Shown here: piece by piece, positions 53,379 to 63,152 of the stretch
Position numbering within the stretch: position 1 is the stretch's first letter
Layout: every line of letters begins with the position of its first letter
NCBI RefSeq assembly: GCF_012273895.1
Contig: NC_052121.1
Coordinates: 1,054,001-1,118,000 of the forward strand
Source: Zerene cesonia
Taxonomy: Eukaryota; Arthropoda; Insecta; Lepidoptera; Pieridae
Length of the DNA: 64,000 nucleotides
Reading direction: 5' to 3'
Position numbers and translations under genes: made by a program
The notes under the pieces: model-generated
Database searches by the model: none
What the model saw: only the letters and a program-made list of their open reading frames with translations
What the model was told of the DNA's origin: nothing

Positions 53379-53417
53379 TTAATAAAGCACTAAGTCACAA
53401 CACAGCACAATACACAT
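53379..53417 (-). other. upstream ORF 2 in integrin leader
   Basis: ATG to TAA encodes 12 residues (MCIVLCCDLVLY) and ends three bases before the main ATG. With the predicted start site it is in the leader and could reduce initiation or allow reinitiation at the integrin start. Confidence 0.4.
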
Positions 53418-53422
53418 TAAAA

Positions 53423-53446
53423 TTAAATTATATAATTCGTCCTCAT
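53423..53446 (-). other. upstream ORF 1 in integrin leader
   Basis: ATG to TAA encodes 7 residues (MRTNYII). It lies about 75 bases after the predicted start site and 46 bases before the main ATG. Confidence 0.4.
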
Positions 53447-53520
53447 GTTTCGTTTCGAGTTTACGTTCGTAAATCCGCGGGTCGGCGACGTGCGCTCGCT
53501 GCGGCTGTCGGTTCCACACT

Positions 53521-56500
53521 GAAGGCCGCGATCGCGAGTGAGGTAATCCTTTGGAAAATAAGAAAACGTTAAGCGCTCGTTTCGCACGCTTTTCTGGGAA
53601 AATCGCTGAGTTAACCGCGACATATTGTTTTCGTCTGAATTTGTGCAATATTGAGTCAGGCTGTGATAACAGACATTCATTGTTACTCCCAATGTCACGT
53701 CCTTCAACACGTCAGATCCTAATTTACGTATATGCACAAAAAAGCTTTGGTCACTAATTAGTACTAAAAATTGAAATAAACCCAATTTTTAAGACATTAA
53801 CAAAAAGTTGACACAAGCTAAATGTAGATGACTATATAATCCGAACACGAATTTCTCGTTAGTTGACTCAAAGTTATAAATAAAAGACAATACAATAATT
53901 AAATACGTTTATTCAATAATTAATTACATCGACAACAATATAATAAGTTATATAAAAATACTAGTACATCCAAAAATCTCCACTTACACCAATACTGAAC
54001 CATAACGATTACTTTAATAGGAATACATTTTTTACGATTAACTATATAAAATAACTGCATAGCGAACATTGATAATTATTTAATATATATGTAGCACGCG
54101 TGATATTTCATATAAGTTTTTATATTGAAGAACTCACTGTTATTTATAGACGGTTAAATTTTGACGCATAAATTAACAAAATCCTAACATATATTTAAAA
54201 AACTAATTATTTTGCGAACCATAAATCAGTTGTTTTATTTCTAAGTAATCGAGTTTAAACCAGTTTAAGCTAGATCATACAGGTTTCTCTAAATCATAGC
54301 CAACGTATTTGTTCTAAGTTTAAACATCCGTTTGTTTATTGCAAATGTCTCCCAGTACAGCCAATCAATGCTTTGTTATATATATTGCACTTACATAATA
54401 CAAGTTATACAGTATTTATGGACAAATCCGGGCGTTGTTACATGGTAAAAATGATTTTTATATAGAAATTCTTTTCAAATCTATGAATTACTTAATATTA
54501 ATAGCTAGCAGTTCGCCCCGGTTTCACCCGTGGTACGTTTATTCTCTTCATAATAACCTTTCAAGTGCCGTAACAAAAATGTTCAAAAATGTTAACTGAA
54601 TTGATCGAGCCGTATTCGAGTTTTATGCATAGCAAGACGTATAGCGATTAATTTTTATTTGCATAACATAAACTGCTTACTACCGAATGGATGCATTGTA
54701 TAGGTCAATTTATTTTTTCCACAACAACAAATGTTCCTTCCTTTCTTAAATTTAAATTTATGAGTTCTTAAATTTTCGCTTAACAGCATATTGCATAATT
54801 GATAGATATTTATATTTACTAAGAGTAAAGATTAATAACCAATAATTACGTATTAATCATTCATAATTTGCTTTTTGTTTATTATTATTATTATTTACTA
54901 CATACTCATACTTTCAAACGGGATTTTCCTCAAATATTAACTGTATATTGGTTCTTTGAAAAAAAATCTAAAGAATGACTGTTTAGCTTCAATACATCAT
55001 CCATTTATTACATCATATTACAATGACATATAAAAACAAAGACACAAATTCGATAGAAAATTACCAATACCATATATAGACATACTAAAACATTATTTAA
55101 TAAACTGTATAAAATCATGTTTTAGTGGGAATTCTATGTCATCGATGTGTATTATTAATTATTCACAATTGGAGTAATATACTTTAAACTTACTTTAAAA
55201 TGTCTTTTATATGTTACTTAAAAATCAATTAAACAAACTTTCGAAGCTGTATTATTTGACAATCTCTTTTATATTGTCGAGAAAATGACATACCTCTTCC
55301 GCAATTGTTCTAGAATATCCCAATAACCAGAAGATTCATAAATAATGTTGTTAACTTCATCTAGCAATGAATATAAACATTTCTAGGCATATAATCAGTC
55401 ATTATATCGACTACACTCGTTTTCATAAAACTAATTAGCCTGGATATAAGATAAACTAAAAAAAATTTCTAGTAAAAATCGGAAGTTGATTGTAATTTCA
55501 ACTATAATGAGGTGAAATGTATGTTTAATTATAATCAATATTGCTTGATGTATTCATGAATCTATTTCTATATTTATTTTATTGAATATGTTATTCGTTT
55601 TGATAACATGTTGTTGAAAAGTATAATAGAAAATAACCAATAATTTATCATATTTTATTCGTCTTTTGAGAATGAAAAAATAGACAACGGCTGATTTTAC
55701 AGCCGCTCATTTCACAGACAATGTTAACATTATGTACTAATTTTAAACAATTTAATTGTATGTTAAATGAAATAGTAAAAGTGAATCGATGATTAAGTTT
55801 GTGCGTTAGCAATTAACAGAATATAATAATTATTGTAATGTCGCAATTAGATAATCGTTATAATATTACGAATGAACATGTTTTGTGTGCTTGTTTACAT
55901 GATTAATTAAACCGGGTACCAGTAAGCTCATTCCACGAATATTAATTATATTTTATGAATTACAGTAGCGGATTCGACAGACGATGGTGTGTCTGCGTGC
56001 GTACTGCCAAACGCGTAAAAATTTTAGCCAAAACCTAAGTTTTCTTAGTTTTCATTTATTTGTGGTTATAATATCTCAGGATTTTCTTTAGATCCTGCTC
56101 CTGACCATAGCAGATAAAAAAATATTATAGAAATCGGTATATATTACCGATTATATGTAATCGGTACATATTACATATAATATTATCAGTAAAATATTAT
56201 ACAGAATTTTATCGATCATTGCAATTACATATATAAGTACCTATATTATTTCCGAGTTTAATGACAAATATTATATACAACTCTACTATTTTGGACACGG
56301 ATAATAGATAGAAACTAAATTGATATCAATTCTGGTATTTTTTGGTTTAGACTTCATCGTAGAATCATTGGCATTTTTGTAATATTATATTTCCATAGAA
56401 CAATGCTATTTTTAACACGCTTTTATTAGCTTCACTTGTATGTTTGTATGTATGTAACTCACACCCGTTTTTCTCCCACTTCCCGCGAACCGATTTCATT

Positions 56501-56661
56501 CAAACTTTGTACACTTATTAAGAACTGGTGCCAATAGAGTAATATAGTAAGTTTATCCCATTATCCTGATCAGGAGCGCCAGGATTTAACAATTTCCTTA
56601 CGTATCCTCTACGTAAGGGCTAACAGCTTATGACTGTTATGACATTCTGTTACTGTCAGTT
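53521..56661. other. intergenic region between integrin and hobbit genes, left part
   Basis: AT-rich sequence upstream of the integrin promoter. I see no gene. It holds a probable Helitron-like 3' fragment on the minus strand at 54505-54660 (GGGTGAAACCGGGGCGAACT, then GCTAG) and an interspersed repeat at about 56415-56645. The first few hundred bases would contain the proximal integrin regulatory region. Confidence 0.6.
56415..56645 (+). repeat. interspersed repeat of lepidopteran type
   Basis: The sequence 'cttttattagcttcacttgt', a short GTATGTATGTAAC run, TTTTTCTCCCACTTCCCGCG and 'aaccgatttcattcaaactt' has the make-up of a widespread short lepidopteran repeat. There is no second copy in the window, so this rests on general knowledge of such repeats. 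Confidence 0.4.
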
Positions 56662-56752
56662 CGTTCGTTAGCCGAGCGGGCTAAGGCGCCAGTCTTAGTT
56701 GACGCACAACGACAGGCTCCGTGGACGTAAGTTCAAATCTCGTGTGTGACGG
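56662..56752 (+). pseudogene. tRNA-Leu-like sequence, degenerate (pseudogene or SINE head)
   Basis: 'ttagccgagcgggctaaggc' followed by GCCAGTCTTAGTT matches the D-arm and the 5' half of the anticodon arm of a tRNA-Leu (apparent anticodon TAG). The 3' side of the anticodon stem does not pair, the T arm (GTAAGTTCAAATCTCGT) has mismatches, and no clean acceptor stem can be drawn. It is followed by an A-run, which favours a retroposed pseudogene or SINE head. Confidence 0.55.
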
Positions 56753-56883
56753 GAAAAAAAAAAATTTTTTTCTATTTTATGTTTCTTATTTATTCTTCTT
56801 TATTTGATGGTATTTTTTCTAGTAAAATTCCGGGCAGTAAATGTGTAGGTTGGCCGTTTCCTCAGGTACCCTTTCCGCAGTAA

Positions 56884-57883
56884 NNNNNNNNNNNNNNNNN
56901 NNNNNNNNNNNNNNNNNNNNNNNNNNNNNNNNNNNNNNNNNNNNNNNNNNNNNNNNNNNNNNNNNNNNNNNNNNNNNNNNNNNNNNNNNNNNNNNNNNNN
57001 NNNNNNNNNNNNNNNNNNNNNNNNNNNNNNNNNNNNNNNNNNNNNNNNNNNNNNNNNNNNNNNNNNNNNNNNNNNNNNNNNNNNNNNNNNNNNNNNNNNN
57101 NNNNNNNNNNNNNNNNNNNNNNNNNNNNNNNNNNNNNNNNNNNNNNNNNNNNNNNNNNNNNNNNNNNNNNNNNNNNNNNNNNNNNNNNNNNNNNNNNNNN
57201 NNNNNNNNNNNNNNNNNNNNNNNNNNNNNNNNNNNNNNNNNNNNNNNNNNNNNNNNNNNNNNNNNNNNNNNNNNNNNNNNNNNNNNNNNNNNNNNNNNNN
57301 NNNNNNNNNNNNNNNNNNNNNNNNNNNNNNNNNNNNNNNNNNNNNNNNNNNNNNNNNNNNNNNNNNNNNNNNNNNNNNNNNNNNNNNNNNNNNNNNNNNN
57401 NNNNNNNNNNNNNNNNNNNNNNNNNNNNNNNNNNNNNNNNNNNNNNNNNNNNNNNNNNNNNNNNNNNNNNNNNNNNNNNNNNNNNNNNNNNNNNNNNNNN
57501 NNNNNNNNNNNNNNNNNNNNNNNNNNNNNNNNNNNNNNNNNNNNNNNNNNNNNNNNNNNNNNNNNNNNNNNNNNNNNNNNNNNNNNNNNNNNNNNNNNNN
57601 NNNNNNNNNNNNNNNNNNNNNNNNNNNNNNNNNNNNNNNNNNNNNNNNNNNNNNNNNNNNNNNNNNNNNNNNNNNNNNNNNNNNNNNNNNNNNNNNNNNN
57701 NNNNNNNNNNNNNNNNNNNNNNNNNNNNNNNNNNNNNNNNNNNNNNNNNNNNNNNNNNNNNNNNNNNNNNNNNNNNNNNNNNNNNNNNNNNNNNNNNNNN
57801 NNNNNNNNNNNNNNNNNNNNNNNNNNNNNNNNNNNNNNNNNNNNNNNNNNNNNNNNNNNNNNNNNNNNNNNNNNNNNNNNNNN
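56884..57883. other. assembly gap, 1000 N
   Basis: Exactly 1000 unknown bases, probably a placeholder of arbitrary length. It lies downstream of the hobbit gene and could hide further 3' sequence. The 348-codon open frame over it is an artefact. Confidence 0.98.
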
Positions 57884-58330
57884 TTAAAAATTATTTTATA
57901 GTTTTTAGTTTGATGTGCTTGAAAAGCGTGTTTTTTAGTTTTTTAAAACTATTTTTATTTCCAATATCATTAAAAATAACCCTCTACTTTCTCAATCTTA
58001 TTATGAAATTAAATACTTCCATGAGTGAGAGACATTCACAATTTTTAAATACTTTGTCTTGATTAATATGGAGTTAATAAGCCGCAGAAATATATTTAAA
58101 CACCATTTCTTAAATATTTGCCAAATTGTATATAAAAATGGCAACCCAATTAATATGGGATGTCCTGCAGAAATACCAATAAAGCGACACGATTCTTACG
58201 GTAAGGAGTCATGTCACTTTTTGCTCTTATGCTATGATTTAGAAAATTTGAATACGCTGGGGGTGCTCTTCTTTTGGGGCTTATTCTCTGCCACCTGGAA
58301 GAGAAGATATGTTTAAGTTTTAGCTATCCA
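57884..58330. other. intergenic, nothing recognised
   Basis: AT-rich sequence after the gap. An 85-codon ORF (58059-58316) shows no domain and ends in the flank of the repeat that starts at about 58330; it is not called a gene. Confidence 0.5.
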
Positions 58331-58620
58331 GCTGTTGGGTCGCCTGATGATTCACCGCCCACGAACATTTCAAGAGGTAGGGCAAGGGCCTCTGCTAATG
58401 CTTGTCCGCTTTTAGAGGATAAAGTATAAGGACAGGATTGACGTGGAGACTTAAGTAACGGACTATAAAAATTGAGAAAAACGATACAAGCCCGGCCCCC
58501 AAATCACCGTACGAAACACAATGGCCTTTGGCACTATTTCATATCGATCTTCAGTGGGGGGTGTGGTATCATCCCCGGTGCGAGCTAGCCCAAATCGTGC
58601 GTTAAACATGCTCGACTCCC
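58330..58620 (+). repeat. long interspersed-repeat copy next to hobbit 3' end
   Basis: It begins GTTGGGTCGCCTGATGATTC and an ACCGCCCACGAACATTTCAA segment (family of 23081/24621), and goes on with AAGCCCGGCCCCCAAATCAC, 'cgtacgaaacacaatggcct' and GGTATCATCCCCGGTGCGAG. It stops near GCTCGACTCCCAT, about 50 bases from the probable end of hobbit. Class unknown; borders approximate. Confidence 0.5.
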
Positions 58621-58673
58621 ATATTACAAAACTTGAAAACTAAGATACCGTTTGACTACTTCATTAAAACTTT

Positions 58674-58691
58674 TTATTTCAACTCGTTTAT
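58674..58691 (-). CDS. hob: probable terminal exon of hobbit (last five codons)
   Basis: After 'accatcatcacag' the minus strand reads ATA AAC GAG TTG AAA TAA, giving INELK and a stop in the phase set by the previous exon. The AATAAA of the polyadenylation signal overlaps the stop codon, implying a very short 3' UTR. Human KIAA0100 has a longer, lysine-rich C-terminus after the same LLxG motif, so the true last exon could be elsewhere, for example in the 1000-N gap. Tentative. Confidence 0.35.
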   Translation of the reverse strand: MNELK

Positions 58692-58850
58692 CTGTGATGA
58701 TGGTGTCGGTGTGGTGTAGTTGGTGGTGTAGGTGTTGGTGATGGTGTAGATGGTGGTGTAGGTGGTGGTGTTGGTGATGATGTTGGTGATGATGTTGGTG
58801 ATGGTGTTGGTGATGGTGTAGGTGGTGGTGTGCTGAGGGCGAGTACTCAC
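58692..58850 (-). repeat. GGT/GAT microsatellite filling the last hobbit intron
   Basis: On the plus strand this is an imperfect array of GGTGGTGTA, GGTGATGGTGTTGGTGATGA and similar units from about 58695 to 58832; on the coding strand it is (CAY)n-like. If the array were not spliced out, translation would add a Thr/Ile/Asn-rich tail before the same stop. Confidence 0.8.
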
Positions 58851-58962
58851 GGTGCGGTCGCCGAGCAGCAGGCGCGCCTTGTCCTCCTCGAGCGGCTCGA
58901 GCGCGGCGGGCGCGCGCCGGTGCAGCTGCAGCTTCTGGCGGATGGCTTGCGACACCAGCACC
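58851..58962 (-). CDS. hob: BLTP2/hobbit, near C-terminal exon
   Basis: The exon completes the Arg split with the previous exon and encodes (R)VLVSQAIRQKLQLHRRAPAA then LEPLEEDKARLLLGDRT, ending in phase 0 at gtgagt. The same order (R-x-VL-V-Q-I-KLxL ... EEDKARLLxG) is found at the extreme C-terminus of KIAA0100. The middle, alanine/proline-rich part is low complexity and variable in the family. The acceptor is 'gttgcgcag'. Confidence 0.88.
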
Positions 58963-59329
58963 CTGCGCAACATACTCGTGCACTGTACACCGCCATCCGG
59001 CAACGATTGCAGCAAAACCCCAAAACTATTTTGACCCGACCACTTATAAATAGCACCAATTTTCAAGTCAGCATTTAGGGTTTCAGAATTTGGTTAAAAA
59101 CCAATAGAAGGTACAAGTCAACTATGCCATTCGCTCCCTTCCCTTTCTTGCAAATATTGAATAAATGCAGTTGAATAAGACAATTATTGGAGGAGTTCTT
59201 CCCCTTTAAATCAAAGTTTTAAATTACATACAATATCCATATCTACCTAATGTATAAAAAACTCGACTTGATTCCTGCAATTAAAACAATTCCGCAACAT
59301 TTCGCAAAACCAAACTTCCAGCAACTCAC

Positions 59330-59526
59330 CGCCTAGTGTCGTTCTTGGTGGCGAGCAGCAGGTCGAGCCAGGTCCAGGTGACGTTGTGGTACTCGAGCGT
59401 GGGCAGCACCAGCGGCAGGTCGCGCACGTCCTCCAGGTTCTTCTCCTTGCTGCCCTTGTACGAGACGCGCACCGGCACCTCCGGGATCTTGATGTAGATG
59501 AACAGCTTGTTCTTCTCCGCGCGCTC
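59330..59526 (-). CDS. hob: BLTP2/hobbit, conserved C-terminal exon
   Basis: Encodes ERAEKNKLFIYIKIPEVPVR, VSYKGSKEKNLEDVRDLPLV and LPTLEYHNVTWTWLDLLLAT, then KNDTRR with the last Arg split. The block IYIKIPxVPxxVSYKG ... LPxLEYHNxTWTWLD is highly diagnostic of BLTP2/KIAA0100/hobbit, the bridge-like lipid transfer protein that works at ER-plasma membrane contacts. The acceptor 'gtgagcag' was chosen so that ...DDVEKMK joins ERAEKNK directly, as in the human protein, so no exon is needed in the N gap within the preceding intron. Strong GC bias at third positions. Confidence 0.95.
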
Positions 59527-60600
59527 CTGCTCACGGAATTGAATAAAATGCGCTATTTGACTAAAACGAAAAGGTTGTTATCATCGTTCAGTTTTAGGGC
59601 TGATTAACTGGATATTAAACTTATTTGATGATTTTTGAAACATGAAACCAATGGTCATCATTATAATCAGAAATGCTGATTCCTGGTTTAGGTCTCATCT
59701 CCTGTCTTAACAAATGACATAATTAATAATTAATATATTATATGCAATGACACTATAAAATCATNNNNNNNNNNNNNNNNNNNNNNNNNNNNNNNNNNNN
59801 NNNNNNNNNNNNNNNNNNNNNNNNNNNNNNNNNNNNNNNNNNNNNNNNNNNNNNNNNNNNNNNNNNNNNNNNNNNNNNNNNNNNNNNNNNNNNNNNNNNN
59901 NNNNNNNNNNNNNNNNNNNNNNNNNNNNNNNNNNNNNNNNNNNNNNNNNNNNNNNNNNNNNNNNNNNNNNNNNNNNNNNNNNNNNNNNNNNNNNNNNNNN
60001 NNNNNNNNNNNNNNNNNNNNNNNNNNNNNNNNNNNNNNNNNNNNNNNNNNNNNNNNNNNNNNNNNNNNNNNNNNNNNNNNNNNNNNNNNNNNNNNNNNNN
60101 NNNNNNNNNNNNNNNNNNNNNNNNNNNNNNNNNNNNNNNNNNNNNNNNNNNNNNNNNNNNNNNNNNNNNNNNNNNNNNNNNNNNNNNNNNNNNNNNNNNN
60201 NNNNNNNNNNNNNNNNNNNNNNNNNNNNNNNNNNNNNNNNNNNNNNNNNNNNNNNNNNNNNNNNNNNNNNNNNTACTAAACCTTATATTATATACTTATT
60301 TCAATTGTAACTATAATTAAAAAAAAAAACAACCTATCTCTAAAAATACAATTGTTTCCTTTCCAAATAACTAAAGGTCCACAATCTAATACGGGTCACA
60401 CACATTAGCGCGAATCCGCAATACCACACGTACACGATATTCGTAAATGTTTTTTCCCTTCAATTTGCGCCCACAAGAGAAAAAAATATATGTGTTGAAG
60501 TAAATATTAAAAGGCATTCAAAATAACCAACATCAAACAATAAAGCATTTATATTATCTGCCCACAGCCGCAGTAAAGACGACACTATAAGCAACGCTAC
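59527..60600 (-). other. hobbit intron containing assembly gap (509 N)
   Basis: Positions 59765-60273 are unknown. The flanking exons join in phase 0 without a missing residue when compared with KIAA0100, so the gap is probably purely intronic. No other feature was seen. Confidence 0.85.
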
Positions 60601-60788
60601 CTTCATCTTCTCCACATCATCCTTGTCCCTCTTGTCCCTCTTCACGTAGAAGTTGGAGTTGGAGTCCTTGTTCTTCTTGCGTTTCTTCGTCGCGTTCTTG
60701 TCTTCATCGTCACCTTCGTCTATCGCTTCCGGGTCGCGCTCCGGGAAGCAGAACTTTAGCATCGTGTTGAAGAACTTTTTTGTCATTC
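60601..60788 (-). CDS. hob: BLTP2/hobbit exon with acidic and polybasic linker
   Basis: Completes a split Gly, then reads MTKKFFNTMLKFCFPERDPE, AIDEGDDEDKNATKKRKKNK and DSNSNFYVKRDKRDKDDVEK, MK, ending at GAAG|gtagcg. F-F-x-x-M-x-x-F-x-F-P followed by an acidic stretch and ending D-D-V/I-x-K-M-K corresponds to the KIAA0100 segment between its two conserved C-terminal blocks. The linker DEGDDEDKNATKKRKKNKD is probably disordered; its basic patch might touch membrane phosphoinositides or act in localisation (inference). Confidence 0.92.
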
Positions 60789-61148
60789 CTGTGGGGTTGT
60801 GGCATAAATAGAATCTTTACTGATATTATAAAGCGAAGAATTCGTATTTTCTTTTTTTTTACTTTTTTATGTTAGAGGGGGCAATGATTACTGGTGGGTG
60901 GTTTGGCCCCACCATCACCACCGCCCGTGAAAATTTACTATAAGCCGCAGCAAATGTTCATGGGAAATTCTTTTCTGGATTTTTTTTTATGGTCACAAGC
61001 TCGTCGACGTCGTCGTCCTTTTAAACTTTATAGGATAAATTGACATTTTCTCGTCGTAATTTGAGGTTTAATACTTAGCTTTAAATAATACCAATGACAT
61101 AACATGTAAGAACGGATTTTTACCCATAATTTCGCACGTTCACTCAAG

Positions 61149-61220
61149 TCTTCGGTAGTATAGTGGTCAGTATCCCCGCCTGTCACGCGGGAGACCGGGG
61201 TTCGATTCCCCGCCGGAGAG
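61149..61220 (+). tRNA. tRNA-Asp (GTC)
   Basis: The 72-nt gene folds as a complete cloverleaf. Acceptor TCTTCGG pairs with CCGGAGA (one T-G wobble at pair 4) with discriminator G. Anticodon stem is CCCGC/GCGGG with loop CTGTCAC (GTC at positions 34-36). T-arm is CCGGG-GTTCGATT-CCCCG-like, with an intact B box. A TTTT terminator follows within 5-9 bases. Identical to the copies at 62085 and 63860. It is transcribed against the host gene. Confidence 0.97.
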
Positions 61221-61466
61221 ACTCTTTTATATTTTTTGATTTCTTCAAAATTTATTATTATTTTTTTTTTTATATAATATATACTTATAGATATAAAATA
61301 CTTCCCAATTCATTTCAAAACATTTAATCTTTGTAACTTTTTATTCAAGGGATTGCACATATTTAATTTTAATTTTATTTCATTAAAAATTTGCTAAAAC
61401 AATTCAAATCTATATAACTAGTATTATATTATAGTAGTCAATTATCGTAACTAAAATTATATAAAA

Positions 61467-61637
61467 CCAGCTGTTTGCTCCGGCTTCGCCCGTATATAGA
61501 CTATGTCACTCAGCGAAGTTGCAGCTTTCTAATGGAGAAAGAATTTTTGAAATCGGTCCAGTAGTTTTTGAGTTTATCAATTACAAACAAACAAACAAAC
61601 ACATACAAATTCTTCCTCTTTATAATATTAATGTAGA
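61467..61637 (-). mobile_element. Helitron-like short interspersed element, fourth family
   Basis: On the minus strand this 171-bp unit starts TCTACATTAATATTATAAAG after an A and ends GAGCAAACAGCTGG before a T. Internal TTTGTTTGTTTGTTTGT and ACTCAAAAACTACTGGACCG are characteristic of a common lepidopteran family. GGGCGAAGCCGG near the end takes the place of the GC-rich hairpin. A partial relative is at about 30375-30500. Confidence 0.6.
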
Positions 61638-61725
61638 TATCCTATCTTTTAAGTTGGATGAAACTGCAAATGGTGCCATTTAGTTGTGCATCAAGGAAAT
61701 ATGTGTAAAGACATTTAAAACTCAC

Positions 61726-61867
61726 CAATCCTTATAGGCACTATGTTCACTTCGAAGTGCTCCTTGACCGAGATGCCGCCGACGGGCGGGCGGTCGCGGC
61801 AGAACACGCGCAACGCCGCGCGGCGAGCTAGCGGCGCGCGCCCTGACGCCGCTTGCGGAACTAGCAC
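61726..61867 (-). CDS. hob: BLTP2/hobbit exon
   Basis: Phase-0 start after 'ttgtccag'. Encodes VLVPQAASGRAPLARRAALR, VFCRDRPPVGGISVKEHFEV and NIVPIRI, ending one base into Gly at gtgagt. VxLxPQ...RxxALRxFxxxRPPVGGISVKEHFEVNxVPxxI is conserved in KIAA0100 with almost the same spacing. The exon is very GC-rich at third positions, unlike the AT-rich introns. Confidence 0.95.
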
Positions 61868-62483
61868 CTGGACAATAATGAATAAATATTTTTGAAATCA
61901 TCCAATTATAATGTCAAAATCAAGAATCATAATTATATAGTACGCCTAACATAATGGTTGAATATAGCATAATAACAATTAATTTTAAAAATCTCTTCAG
62001 TGATACAACTCAAACCCAATGGAATTTTAATTTACGTATCGCAATCGTAAGATAGTTTGTATAAATTTCGCGTCAGTGTACAAGTCTTCGGTAGTATAGT
62101 GGTCAGTATCCCCGCCTGTCACGCGGGAGACCGGGGTTCGATTCCCCGCCGGAGAGATCTCTTTTTATTTTATTTTTTTTTTTATTTTATTTTTTTTTTA
62201 TTTTATTTTTTTATTTTTATTTTCTTGAAACACTTATACATGTTTTTTTTTTATATATAAGAATTAGGCAACGTAAAATATTAAGACAAACTTTTCGAAT
62301 TTTTATTTATCATATATATATATTACATGTATTACTATAAAATACATGTATTTTAATATTGATGGCTAACTAAAAATAATATAGGAGATTTTTTTTCTAA
62401 TACCACAGTTTAGCAACTTTTTTTTTTTCATAAATAAGTAACACAATAAATAGGTATTTTCATTTAATGAATTTATTTCTTAC
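61868..62483 (-). other. hobbit intron with tRNA-Asp
   Basis: A 616-bp intron with a tRNA-Asp on the opposite strand at 62085, followed by an imperfect TTTTATT-rich tract (62160-62250). Confidence 0.9.
62085..62156 (+). tRNA. tRNA-Asp (GTC)
   Basis: Identical over 72 nt to the gene at 61149, with the same folding and discriminator G. The terminator is a TTTTT run 6 bases after the end. The upstream flank (CGCAATCGTAA, 39-50 bases before) is shared with the copy at 63860, suggesting these two are the most recent duplicates. Confidence 0.97.
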
Positions 62484-62583
62484 CTCCGGGAAAGGTTCAT
62501 TGGGCAGGAGGTTGGTGACGCGCACATAGCCCAGCTCCAGTTGATGCTCTACTGAATCATCTGAACGAGATGTCTTCGTGTAT
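62484..62583 (-). CDS. hob: BLTP2/hobbit exon
   Basis: Completes a split Leu after 'atctgtag' and encodes YTKTSRSDDSVEHQLELGYV then RVTNLLPNEPFPE, ending in phase 0 at gtaaga. FLYTKxxxSDDxxEHQxELG ... NLLPN is conserved in KIAA0100. 100 bp. Confidence 0.95.
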
Positions 62584-62931
62584 CTACAGATAATAGAACA
62601 TATTTTTTTGGTAAGAATTAAACTCATCGAGCTAAACGAGTAAAGAGCTTAATTGCAACCCTACAATTAAGTATATCTTTACTTAGATTATTATAAATCC
62701 CATTTATTTCAATAACCAAATGCGTGTTGTATAGTGCGTTACAACTAATAGTTGATACTTTAGTTAAGTTTTAATAGCGCACGACAGTAATTAACTACAA
62801 ACAAACTAGTGTACAAAACAAATTGCATACTAGAGTTTCACCATAATCTCATCTATAAAAAAGTCCAACTCTACGAGCCTATATAACTATCAAGTTACCA
62901 CATAGAGATATGTATATAGACACACACTCAC

Positions 62932-63152
62932 AGGAAGTTAGTGAGCAACAGATCGGCTATCCCGAGCTGGCCGTCCGCGTCGGTGAGCCGCCAGCGCGCC
63001 GACTTGAAGCAGATCTCGTTGTACCTGTGCGGCGGCGCGTGCGGCGCGCGCGGCGCCGGCGCCCGCGCCGCGCTGCCCGCCTCGCGCCACGCGCGCACCA
63101 TCGCGTCCAGCTCCTCGCCCAGCGACCACGCCGACTCTTTGCATTCGTTCAC
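62932..63152 (-). CDS. hob: BLTP2/hobbit exon
   Basis: Starts in phase 0 after 'gtgcatccag'. Encodes VNECKESAWSLGEELDAMVR, AWREAGSAARAPAPRAPHAP, PHRYNEICFKSARWRLTDAD and GQLGIADLLLTNF, with a split Leu at gtgagt. NEICFKxAxxRLxxxDGQLGIADLxLxNFLYTK is a signature block of KIAA0100/BLTP2. The Ala/Pro/Arg-rich segment (about residues 27-43 of the exon) is a low-complexity insert in a GC-rich stretch. It is the most upstream exon of this gene in the window; earlier exons lie beyond the right edge. Confidence 0.94.

Larger units (their letters stand above)
53377..53520 (-). promoter_or_regulatory. integrin alpha 5' UTR and core promoter
   Basis: On the minus strand TCAGTG at 53522-53517 matches the arthropod initiator (A+1 at 53520). 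GCACGT at +28 to +33 matches the downstream promoter element at all but one position and at the required spacing. No TATA box lies near -30, so a TATA-less, DPE-type promoter is inferred. This would give a 144-nt leader with two short upstream ORFs. The start site is a prediction and has no transcript support here. Confidence 0.45.
60789..61725 (-). other. hobbit intron with tRNA-Asp and Helitron-like element
   Basis: The 937-bp intron holds a tRNA-Asp on the opposite strand (61149), a Helitron-like element (61467) and a partial repeat at 60893-60965 (CACCATCACCACCGCCCGTG, related to 24621). Confidence 0.85.

Noticed and set aside
56841..57887. 348-codon ORF
   Set aside because: Almost all of it is N, so the open frame is an artefact of the gap.
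58624..58983. 119-codon His-rich minus-strand ORF
   Set aside because: It is another frame of the (CAY)n microsatellite and the hobbit exon; the hobbit frame explains the coding signal.
59247..59607. Arg/Cys/Ser-rich and Leu/Arg-rich ORFs on both strands
   Set aside because: Shadows of the GC-rich hobbit exon at 59330-59526.
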